Origin: Macrostomum hystrix
Lineage: Eukaryota > Platyhelminthes > Macrostomidae
DNA length: 64,000 nucleotides
Direction of reading: 5' to 3'
Assembly (NCBI GenBank): GCA_950097015.1
Contig: CATNEN010000038.1
Location: 21,347,001-21,411,000, forward strand
Shown: positions 35,461 to 46,590 of the stretch, one piece after another
Position numbering within the stretch: the stretch's first letter is position 1
Layout: each line of letters opens with the position of its first letter
The notes under the pieces: generated by a model
Told to the model about the DNA's origin: nothing
What the model saw: only the letters and a program-made list of their open reading frames with translations
Databases searched by the model: none
Program-made: the position numbers and the translations under genes

Positions 35461-36078
35461 TGTGTCAGAAACGAAGAAGCACAAGTAAATACTTAATAAT
35501 TTAATGCTTTAATACTGTGCGCATAGCACAAATACAAAAATTTGACAGCACGATTGCTTGGATAAAATACGGCTTTTAAATGGTACAATTCTAAGAAATA
35601 TATTTATAGATTTCCCAGGCTAGTAGCAATGGGTGGCGGTTTAGTTTTTTGGTACAGTATTTTGTTAGAGTCAGTTAAAACAGTAATTAACACAAGACAG
35701 CAAAACAGTTATTCTCAAAGTTGTACTTTATACAGAAATTCTAATTAGAACCTGATGAAAAATTCAGTTCTTGAATAGATCATTAATAGCGGTAACCGCA
35801 AATAGTTTTTGTCCGAATAAAATTCTATGATGCTGAATAAGAAGTTATTAAAAATGTTATTAAATAACTTGCCTATTTTTTTCAATTTGAGCCAGTTCAA
35901 AATTGCCATCCTATGTTTAGCTCAAACGGACCTGTCACGTGACAATCGTTACATCATCATCATCGATCTGCTATGTCGCAATCAGTTAATTGATTAAGAA
36001 AGATTTTTTCTGGGATAATTTTTTTTCACAACATAGAAAATTAGCAGAGAGGAAAATTTGGTCAGCCCTCTGGCAGTT
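35461..36078. other. Intergenic, nothing recognised
   Basis: AT-rich sequence between the minisatellite and the 3' end of the RING-NHL gene. No open frame or repeat was identified. Confidence 0.5.
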
Positions 36079-39000
36079 CTAGAATTGAAAGGCGAGAATC
36101 ATGTGGCAGAATGTGTCGGCGACAAACATTCGCCGACCGGCCGAGTCGAAGGCGACGCCGTAGATAAACGGCGGCTTGCCGCGAGACCCACCGCCGCCCA
36201 AGCCGAGCCGCAGGCCGGCCAGAAATCCGGCCGGTCCGCTGTCCGAGGAGCTCGAATCGTCGTCGTCGTCATCTTCGTCGTCGTCGTCGTCTTCGCCTTC
36301 GTCGTTGGCGGCCGCAACTGCGGCAGAGGCGACAGCTGCGAGACCACTCTCAGCGCCGTCCGCTGAAGCGGTCGCCGCTGCGGCGGCAGCAGCGAGACGA
36401 CGCGGGTTTCTAGGAATGGTGATCGAGTGCAGCTTGTGAGCCATGGCTGCGTCGAAAATCTGCACCTTCCGCTCGTTAGTCAGGCTGATGAAGAGGTTGC
36501 CGCTGGAGTCGGAGGTCAGACTGAACGGCTTGCCTGAAACAACAGATCGTATGACGGAACCAATTAGATTATAGCCTAAATTTTAGCTTATCAGAATCAA
36601 GCAGTAAATTACATGTAGCTCTACCGAAAAGAGTCAAGCTCTGGATTAGCCAATAAGAATCAATCTTTAGATTAGCCAAAAAGAATCAAGCTCTGGATTA
36701 GCCAATAAGAATCAAGCTCTGGATTAGCCAATAAGAATCAAGCTTTAGATTGGAAAACTTTTCGCCAATCAGAATGAAGTTCTAGATAATTGCGATTGCG
36801 AGTTTTATTAGATAGTCAGATTAATTGGTATTAATTTGTATATCACTTTTTACTCAGCAATAACTAACCATCAAGCGACACCTCGCGCAGCATCGTCCGG
36901 CTCTTCTTATCAAACACGAACGCTTTCGAATGGTCCCGATCGGTGACCACAATACGAGAATCCGTAGCCAGTACCGAGTGCAAATCAGTTGAAAACGATT
37001 CGTGCGTTAGGCTGCCCTGCGGCTCAAGGGTTTCAACGTGAAACATTTGCACCCGCTTATTGTCGCTGTCGACTACGTACAACTCGTCTTTGTGCACGTA
37101 GGCGCTCATTGGCTGACGGAATTGTGTGGGACCATTGCCGCTGCCGCCGAGTTTGCGCACCAGACGGCCGGTTAAGTCGTATTGGCACACCTGGAATTTC
37201 AGGATTACAGCAAAACAGATTAACATCATGAGTTCGATTCTTTCATGAACTTATATCAACATGTCTTGAATTTTTTAATGTCTTTCGATACATATCGGCA
37301 ATATCTTATATTTATTACACAATAGCTAATTTAGTTAAGTTTTATGATAGCTGAAACATTTCATAGTGTTTTTTTATACATTTCGGCTCTAAATTTGTGC
37401 CATTTCATTTTTTTTCAATCCTGCCTTGATGGTTATCGCTTGATGCATTAATGCAATTGGGGAATTGGTGCCTTGCTTCCATTGGACTGAGAATCGAACT
37501 CCGGACCTCTGAATCACAAATTTTAAGCCTTAATCGCTGAGCTACAATACTAAGACCTACTTTTACAGTCTAAGATTCTTTCGATAATAGAAGATCTACG
37601 ATTTCGATATATATCAGCTTTAAATAAAAGTTTAACAAAAATTGTGATGCTAAGAAAATATAATTTTAGATACATATCGGCCGAAATTAAAGAGGGTAAG
37701 AACAGACCTTGCAACGACTGTGATCAACAGTGAAGATGAGCTGTCGCTCGTTGCACACATAAATGGTGCCTGGCAGTCGGCCGTCTTTAATAGTTAGCCT
37801 GACCCGGGCAATTTCGCGCAGATCCTTATCAAACAGGTGCAATCGTTTAGTCTTGAAGCCTTTATAATTCACAATTAGACAGGGCGACGGCAGCGCCTGG
37901 GCGTCGCCGGAATCGCCGGGCTGCATTCGAACCTCGCCATCCGGTGTGTACCAGAGTCCGGCCGTGTTAGTCAGCAGGCCGAAGTCCCAGGGCTCCAGCG
38001 AGCCGGTTCTGTGCAGCCGGACCGGTCTGAGCTCGGCTTGGCCGGCGGCCGGATACGGCCTGACAACCAGATCGACGCCAGCCTGAGCCAATAGGGCGGC
38101 GAAACCGGCCGATAAAGCGTCCGGCTCGCTACGTCGGGATAATTCAAAATCGGCCGACGCCTCGGAATTGGCCGAGCTAGGCAAGGCCAATCTGGCCAGC
38201 AGTTCGGCTGCTCGCGATTCGGCTAGACGCAGCGAGGCCAGAGACTCGTCTGTCAGGCCCGTCGGCGTAGCCGAGGAACTACTACTACTATTATTAGTAG
38301 TAGTAGCGACCGATTGGCTATCAAGGAGGCGGCGAAGTTCAACTGCTCCAGTGCGAGCCAGCGAGTAGCGATCCGCGGCTGCGGCCAGCAGGCGCTCAGC
38401 TTCTACTTTGACCTGGGCAGTGGAAGTTTTATAGTGAAATTGTATAAAAGAAATAGATCTGAGTGCTGGCTTTGGCAGGTAAGTGGCAAGTAGCTACTAA
38501 TTCGCGAGACTGCGAATACCTCAGTATATAATTAGGGACAATTTTAAGTGTCATATAAGATGAGAAATCGTGTCACTTGATGAGATTTAAAGCTAGACAA
38601 TGAGATTTGAAGTCAGAAGATACGATTTGAAGTCAGACGATGAGATTTGAGGTCAGACGATGAGATTTGAAGGCAGACGATGAGATTTGAAATCAGTCAG
38701 TCGATACAGCTACACCAACCTTCTCCAACTCCTTGGTGGCCTCGGCGTGGCGCTCGTTGAGCTGCTGGGCGAGTCGCTCGCGCCAGTGGGCGAGGTCGGC
38801 CTCCGCTTCGGCTAGAAGTCGCCGACGCTGCTCGTCGGCACGTTCGCCGTCCTCGGCCAGCTGGGTGAGCTTCTGGTGAAGAGCTTCGCAGCGTTTGATG
38901 GCGGCGGCGCCAGCGTTGGCAGCGGCTGAGCCTTCGTCGGCGACGCCGGCCTGGTTGGGATCGACGACGCGGCCCAGACAGTCGGCGCAGCGGGCCCGCT

Positions 39001-39646
39001 CCAGGCTGGGCTGGGCAGACTGGGAGCGCATGTGCTCGCGAAGCACCTGACGGTTGGGGAATGATTGAAACTGTTTCTGACAGGAACAGAAAAATAGAGA
39101 CAGGAACAGAAAAATAGAGACAGGAACAGACAAAAACAGACAGGAACAGACAAATACAGACAGGAACAGACAAATACAGAGAGGGACAGAGAAATACAGA
39201 AAGAAACATACAAATCCAGTAAAAAACAGACAAATACAGACAGGATCAAGTCAACAGACAGGCAGACAATTCTATGCAGGAACAGAAACGAAAGCGCCAA
39301 ATCCTACCTGCAGCGCGTTGAACAGCTTGCCCGTGGCGTGATCTCGTTTAATCTCGTCCCCTTTAATCTTCTGACCGCATTCGCCGCACTGAGCTGCGGC
39401 CGGAGCACCGTCGCGCAGTTTCTGGGCGCACTCATCGCAGATGCAGTGGCCGCATTTGGTTGCCATGGGAGTTTCGGCCAGTTTTAGGCACTGCACGCAG
39501 GTGCACTTTCGTGTGAGCTCCTCCAGCATGCGGTGCTGAGTGTACATGCCGCCGCCACCGCCGCCGGAAGATGACGATGAGGCAGAGTTGCCGAGGCGGA
39601 TCTTTTTCGGATGACAGACGTCCGTCATGCTGATTGATGCTGTCAC
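36079..39646 (-). CDS. RING finger, coiled-coil, NHL-repeat protein (TRIM-NHL-like)
   Basis: Five exons on the minus strand: 39308-39646, 38720-39076, 37708-38412, 36869-37190, 36079-36533. The sum is 726 codons with stop and all phases agree. Exon 1 has a C3HC4 RING (CVQC, CGHCICDEC, CGEC), expected to bind E2 ubiquitin-conjugating enzymes. Exons 2-3 have a helical, Glu/Arg/Ala-rich coiled coil (KRCEALHQKLTQLAEDGERA). Exons 3-5 carry NHL-type propeller blades: LTGRLVRKLGGSGNGPTQF, DELYVVDSDNKRVQMF, KPFSLTSDSSGNLFISLTN, and the last blade FIYGVAFDSAGRRMFVADTF. I see no clear B-box. A poly-Ala and acidic insert (about 40 residues, mostly Asp) interrupts the last blades. The family includes E3 ligases and RNA-binding repressors such as LIN-41 and Brat; which applies here is open. 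ATG 39644-39646 was chosen, and the ATG six codons later is also possible. Confidence 0.85.
36590..36770. repeat. Short minisatellite in the RING-NHL last intron
   Basis: About five copies of GATTAGCCAATAAGAATCAA plus GCTCTG. It is the reverse complement of the unit family at 34975-35460. Confidence 0.8.
37430..37556 (-). repeat. tRNA-like SINE fragment or tRNA pseudogene in a RING-NHL intron
   Basis: The minus strand has an A-box-like TAGCTCAGCGATTAAGG, a B-box-like GAGTTCGATTCTC, and then a GCAAGGCACCAATTCCCC segment. It differs from SINE-1 and SINE-2. The acceptor stem is not convincing for a functional tRNA. Confidence 0.5.
38560..38700. repeat. 20-bp minisatellite in RING-NHL intron 2
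   Basis: About seven copies of GATGAGATTTGAAGTCAGAC. It ends about 20 bp from the 5' splice site at 38720. Confidence 0.88.
39077..39240. repeat. Minisatellite in RING-NHL intron 1
   Basis: Copies of about 20 bp, CAGGAACAGACAAATACAGA, beginning at the 3' splice site of exon 2. In gene sense it is pyrimidine-rich (TCTGTATTTGTCTGTTCCTG) and runs directly into the acceptor TTCCTGTCAG. Confidence 0.88.
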
Positions 39647-39744
39647 AGACTGGTTTCTATGCTTTGATTATTTTTGCTAGGCTATATAAGTCAACGATCT
39701 GAAACAATACAATACGCAAAGTTGACATATGATATCCTATTGTC

Positions 39745-41035
39745 TACCTGTCAATCTACCAATCTGTCTTTCTGCCGATCTACATGCCAAACTACTAACC
39801 TACCTGTCTATCTGCCGATCTACCTGCTAAACTACTAACCTACCTGTCTATCAGCCGATCTACCTGCTAAACTACTAAACTATTTGTCTATCTGCCGATC
39901 TACCAGCTAAACTACTAACCTATTTATCTATCTGCCGATCTACCAGCTAAACTACTAACCTATTTGTCTATCTGCCGATCTTCCAGCTAAACTACTAACC
40001 TATTTGTCTATCTGCCGATCTTCCAGCTAAACTACTAACCTATTTGTCTATCTGCCAATCTACCTGCTTTACTACTAACCTATTTGTCTATCTGCCGATC
40101 TACCAGCTAAACTACTAACCTATTTGTCTATCTGCCGATCTACCAGCTAAACTACTAACCTATTTGTCTATCTGCCGATCTACCAGCTAAACTACTAACC
40201 TATTTGTCTATCTGCCGATCTTCCAGCTAAACTACTAACCTACCTGTCTTATCTGCCGATCTACCTACTAAACTACTAACCTACCTGTCTTATCTGCCGA
40301 TCTACCTGCTAAACTACTAACCTACCTGTCTTATCTGTCGATCTACCTGCTAAACTACTAACCTACCTGTCTTATCTGCCGATCTACCTGCTAAACTACA
40401 AACCAACCTGTCTTATCTGTCGATCTACCTGCTAAACTACTAATCAACCTGTCTTATCTGCCGATCTACCTGCTAAACTACTAATCAACCTGTCTTATCT
40501 GCCGGCCGATCTACCTGCTAAAGTACTAACCTACCCGTCTATCTGCAGATCTTCCAGCTAAACTACTAACCTATTTGTCTATCTGCCAATCTACCTGCTT
40601 TACTACTAACCTATTTGTCTATCTGCCGATCTACCAGCTAAACTACTAACCTATTTGTCTATCTGCCGATCTTCCAGCTAAACTACTAACCTATTTGTCT
40701 ATCTGCCGATCTTCCAGCTAAACTACTAACCTATTTGTCTATCTGCCGATCTTCCAGCTAAACTACTAACCTACCTGTCTTATCTGCCGATCTACCTACT
40801 AAACTACTAACCTACCTGTCTTATCTGCCGATCTACCTGCTAAACTACTAACCTACCTGTCTTATCTGTCGATCTACCTGCTAAACTACTAACCTACCTG
40901 TCTTATCTGCCGATCTACCTGCTAAACTACTAATCAACCTGTCTTATCTGCCGATCTACCTGCTAAAGTACTAACCTACCCGTCTATCTGCAGATCTGCC
41001 TGATTAACTACTAACCTACTAGTCTATCTACCAGT
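39745..41035. repeat. About 40-bp minisatellite upstream of the RING-NHL gene
   Basis: About 32 copies of CTATCTGCCGATCTACCAGC plus TAAACTACTAACCTATTTGT. A block with the rare variant CTGCCAATCTACCTGCTTTA occurs at about 40052 and 40583, showing an internal duplication of about 530 bp. Confidence 0.95.
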
Positions 41036-41771
41036 TTCCTCTGTCTGGAATCAGAAAAAAATACAAAAATACATATCTAAAAGCTTTGGCCGAATAGATA
41101 TATATATATAAGAAAACAAATTGTTAATGTTCGAAATATAATTCACGAAAACAGCACTAATCAATGGGCAATCTCGAGTGATTATTACTAGAATTGAAAA
41201 AAATAACTTGAAAGAACAAAAAAACTGATGAATTTGAGAATTCAATAATGAGAAGAACCGTGTTAAAGGAAGACAGAAAAAAAACTGACTTCAAACGCAC
41301 TTTAAGTTGCCTTGACAAAACTAGAAATAAAATTAAAACTGAATTAATTATCGAGTGCGAATCCACACTTCGAAAAAAACGTTTTAATAGCCTCATTAAA
41401 TAGTTAGCAACAATAGCTTAGCGCCATGCATTTTTGCAAAACAAGTAACAAAATAACATATTTTTTAAACAATACAAAAACACGATTCAATAATCTACAA
41501 AACGATAAGACACACGTGCAGATGATATTAAACTCATAATTTTTTTGAAAATAAATGCCGCTTCATAATATTTTTTTTCCATTAATTCCAGTTTTTATAA
41601 AACAACATGCAACATTTTCATTTAAATAAGCGAATAACAGAATTGTAAAACAAATACGCAGCAGGACATTGAGATTGTGAACTTCTGCTAATGTAGTTTG
41701 TGCACTGGCATTAGGGCGAATGATGTGACCAGGTGAATTCTTGTGCGTTTTATTGTGTGGCCGATGTCGAA
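41036..41771. other. AT-rich 3' flank of Smoothened, nothing recognised
   Basis: Probably the 3' untranslated and downstream region of Smoothened. No repeat or coding frame was identified. Confidence 0.4.
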
Positions 41772-42514
41772 TTAACTTCGCGCAGCATCGTATAAAAAGT
41801 ACTCGGATTGTTGCTGCTGCTGAGACTGGCCCATCATTGGCACAGTGGCCGAATTTGATGACAATGAAGGCGGCTGCTGCTGCTGCTGCTGCTGCTTTGG
41901 TCTTGAAGGCAAAGTGATTGGCACCAGATAATCTGTGTCACCTTCGTCTTGCACATGTTCATTCAAATCTATCAACGGATTGTCCGATCTGTCGTCAACA
42001 TCATCGTCAGCTGCAGCAGCTTCGTCAGCAACATCTTCTTGAACCAGGTCGGCGGCAGTCTCAGAGTTGACTTCCGCTTCTGAATCGAAATCATCGGAAT
42101 TGTCTCCACGATCTTCAACATCATCATCGTCATCTTCGTCGTCATCATCATCTTCGTCGGGATTGTCGCCGACGGCTTCTGGCTCATAGTCAGGCGGTGT
42201 GCGGCACTCTTCATCTTCGCTGTCGAACTCGTCGGATTGTCGATGACGCGGCGGCGGTTTAGCCGGCCTCGATAGCGGCGGCCTGCGACACTGCTGCTGA
42301 CGTTGCTGCTGCTGCTGCTGATGCTGCTGCTGCAGAGACAGCGAAGACGACGTCTGCGGTGTCAACGGGGGCCGCGACGGCAACGGCTGCTGCTGCTGCT
42401 GATGCTGAAACTCGTGCGGTTGCATCATAGGCGAGCCTGGCGGAAAATTAAATCCGAAATTGTACTGCAATAGTCGCTGCGGATTAAAGTTGGTTCTAGC
42501 TGGCCGACCATCTG

Positions 42515-42576
<62 letters not shown>

Positions 42577-42931
42577 TGCTGCGAATCAGTATTATTTTGC
42601 TGATTATTAGCCGAACTCAAAGCGTCATCGAATCCTTCCCTATAGGCCTGCCAAAGAATGTACTCTAGTGGCCGAATATAATGAGCCAGATAGTGCTCAG
42701 CTTCTAAGCGTCTACGTTCGCTAGTTGCCGATCGATAGGTGAGCAGAGAGGCTCGCGACTGGGCCGAGATTCTACTCTGGCCAGATGCGCCCGGTTGATA
42801 AATTGGCTCCGCCTCTGCCGGCTGGTGCTGCTGCTGCTGGCCGCGATGATTAGCGGTTGCTATGGCAACTGAAGTACCAGCAACGCCGCGCCTTCTGCGT
42901 CCGCTGCTGCTGATACGTCGAGACTCTGTTG

Positions 42932-42964
<33 letters not shown>

Positions 42965-45900
42965 TTCAGGAAGGCTGCGGGCAATGGCACATTATTTGGT
43001 GACACTAGACCCGCAGCCAGCGAGAAGGCAATTCTGCCCATTCTGCGCTGACTCCTGAGCACAAACGCACACAGATACTGTACGCAGGCACACGCTCACA
43101 CAGGTGTGTACATCTGCCCTGACTTTCTCATTTTCAGGCAGTGCAGTGCACACTTTCACTTAGACTTGGAGATTGGCCCTAAAGGGCACGTCAGGCCTCT
43201 CAGATATTTACCATAGACAGTCTCAGATACAAGTGGCGAATAAACAAGAGTCACTAAATATAGGAGTCCTTGGTTCACGATTGCTATGTATTCCGCAGTC
43301 CAATTCATCACCGTTAGCCGCTTGTCCAAAACATTCTATGGCCTAAACTATAAGACCCATTTTACTTACACAAAAATCACACACAAAATCTTAAGATTCT
43401 CGATTCATATCCAGTTCACTATTTACACGCAGCCATGCAAAACAATCACGAGACGCATCATAGTCATAGTCATAAGCACGGTCATCATCATCATCATCAT
43501 CATCGACCGCCAGGCAGCAGCATTGAAACTAATCAGACCCTGCGCGAAGGCAAAATAGTCCGATTAGAACTGCTTAGTCGAAGCCTGGGCATCGATGAAG
43601 ACAGACCAGACCAGACTGCTGAAAATGTTCATGACACCGATGCTCTATTAGACTGCGTAGCGCACGCTCAAGCTAACGTGACTATAAGAGAATCATGCGA
43701 CTGTGTATATGAAAATCAACACGAACATTTGCACCAGAACCCGCGCTATCATCAGCACCACAGGAAGCAGCAGCATCAGCAGCAGCAGCAGCAGCAGTCC
43801 CAGCATGCCCCAGCTCTACAGATGGGTGACATCAAGTTTCGCAAGGCCGATAAATCAAAATCGCCTGACCAATCAGTAGCCAATCAGCACAAAGATAGTA
43901 AGAGTTCTAGTGCGAAAATCAATACACCACCTGGAATTTCGGTGAAAAAAAAGTGGCTTTAGGAATTAGCCGCTGAAGTGACTTCTCAACAGAAGCTTTG
44001 CGTTAGAACTTTTAGCTTTAAATAGCTTGCTTATTTTACCTTATTAGACTGTGTATGCGCAAAAAATGCAACTTTAACTGTATTGCACTATGCAAATAAA
44101 ACTATCTACCAAATATACAGAATTCTGTAAGACAGTCTTCTTAAATACTTGGGTACTTTAATACTTAAAATGTGACTATTCCTGTTGTAATCTTTTATGT
44201 ACTTTTGAATAAATATTTTTTTATTTTGGCTATAACTTTTTTTCTCTGATATACATGCTAAAAGTAACGTATATCAAATTCTAAAAGTAACGGATCCCAG
44301 ATTTCAGAAGTAACGGACCTTAGATTCCAGAAGTAAGGGATCACAGATTTCAAAAGTAACGGACCTTAGATTCGAGAAGTAACGGATCACAGATTCCAGG
44401 AGCAACGGACCTTAGATTCCAGAAGTAACGGATCACATATTTCAGGAGCAACGGACCTTAGATTCGAGAAGTAACGGATCACAGATTCCAGGAGCAAGGG
44501 ACCTTAGATTCCAGAAGTAAGGGATCACAGATTTCAGGAGCAACGGACCTTAGATTCCATAAGTAACGGATCACAGATTCCAGAGGTAACGTATCTAAAA
44601 TTCTAGAAGCAATGGATTTCAGATTCTAGAAGCAACGGATCTCAGATTCAAGAAGTAACGTATCTCAAATTCTAGAAGCAACGGATCTCCGATTCCAGGA
44701 GTAACGGGTCTTAGATTCCAGAAGTAACGGATTTCAGATTTTTGAAGTAACGGATCTAACTGATTAAAAATATTATTAAACTAATTGAGTAAATGTGTAT
44801 TTCTTTAAGTAACGGATAAAGTAACGAAGAAGTAATTAGGGAAATTACAAGTAGAACTAACAAAAAAATTGAGATTAAAATATGTTTAAAGAACTCACCT
44901 CTGCCCAGACTGCTATGCCTGGGCGCCCTGCTAACTACAGTGGAACTGACGGAAGCGCATTGCGCATTGTTGGCAATTGTAGCGGAGCCAGCAATGGTTG
45001 ATGCGGCTTGACCGTCGTAGATTTCCGTATCGGAAACTGGACGGCTTAATAGGCTGCAACTGCCGATGCTGGTGCGTTCGGAGCCAGCCGTCCCGATGCC
45101 ACCACCGACGCGAGGCGTTACAACGGGCGGCTGCTGTTGCTGCTGCTGCTGTTGATAATAGGCCTGGTTTCGCACCTCAGTGGCGTGACTACGGCGCATA
45201 AACTGTTGTCGCGCCTTCTCCGAATCTGAGAACAGATAGGCCAGCTGCTGATAGAAGTGGCTCTGCTGTTGGGACAATTGACGACGATTCTGCAGCTGAC
45301 GATGCGACTGAGGCTGCTGCTGTTGCTGCTGAAGCTGAATAGCCTCCGACGCTGTCTGGCTGCCAGCTGAACCGCCGCCTCTGACGTTTCTAAATCGACA
45401 AATAGACAGGCCTCTATGCCAGAGATCTCTCCAACCCTTCAGCAGAGGCTCCGGCAGCCACAGATAGAAGGCGAAATTCAGTACGGACTGACAAACGGCC
45501 TGAAGCAGCATTGGGATATAGCTAGGCGGATCTGACACCTGACAGGCTGGCAGGTGTTGCAGTGGATGCGAACGCTGAAGAAATTCTCGTCGCATCTGGC
45601 ACCTGACACAAATTGGCAGGGTGAGACAGCGTGATTACCTGTTAGACAGGATGATTAACTGTTACACTGGATAGTTACCTGGTAAACAGGACTGTTAGCT
45701 GTTAGACAGGGCGTCTACCTGTTAGACATGGTTATTACCTGTTAGATATTGTTATTACCTGCTAGACTGGATGACCCTCTTAGACTGGATGATTAACTGT
45801 TAGACCAGTCGGCTACCTGTTAGACAGGACGGCTACCTGTTAGACAGGTCGGCTAACTGTTAGACAGGACGGCTACCTGTTAGACAGGACGGCTACCTGT

Positions 45901-46552
45901 TAGACAGGACGGCTACCTGTTAGACAGGACGGCAACCTGTTAGACTGGATGATTATCTGTTAGACTGAATGATCAACTGTTAGACAGTACGGCTACCTGT
46001 TAGACAGGAGAGTTACATGTTAGACAGGCAACCTTAATACTCTTAATAATTCTGATTCTGAAAGTTTAAAATTAAAGATAACGATGTGTTTTATTCGCAT
46101 TCCACTTAAGGGTGGTGAAACACTTTTTTGACAAAAAATCATAACTGTTCCTTGGGAAAGGGTATTGACGTCAAAGATTCTAGAGCGTTACAATTGTACA
46201 TACGTACAAGCACATATATACACACACACACACACTGTAAGTGACTATAATGCAGCACCCATGCATAAAAGATTCTCTAAAAAGCAACGTTAGTATAGGG
46301 TTAAAGGTTCGGTAGCGCTGCGAGAGATACAGATAGACAGAGAATAAGACATAGATAGGAAGTGTCGGGGTAGAACAGGAAAGAAAGCAGAAAGGACGGG
46401 GCAAAGACCGAACAGACAAGTTTAACTAAAGTCTTTAGCGCTAGCTATATGTGTGCTGCATTTCATTAGGACCGCTAGGCCTCTATATAAGGTCCAACTC
46501 TTAATAATATCATTCTAGCTTTAGTGTAGGGCAGTTTTTAAACAAGCCATGA

Positions 46553-46590
<38 letters not shown>

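Noticed and set aside
37430-37556. Functional tRNA gene on the minus strand
   Set aside because: A and B boxes are present, but the ends do not pair into a convincing acceptor stem and SINE-like sequence follows.
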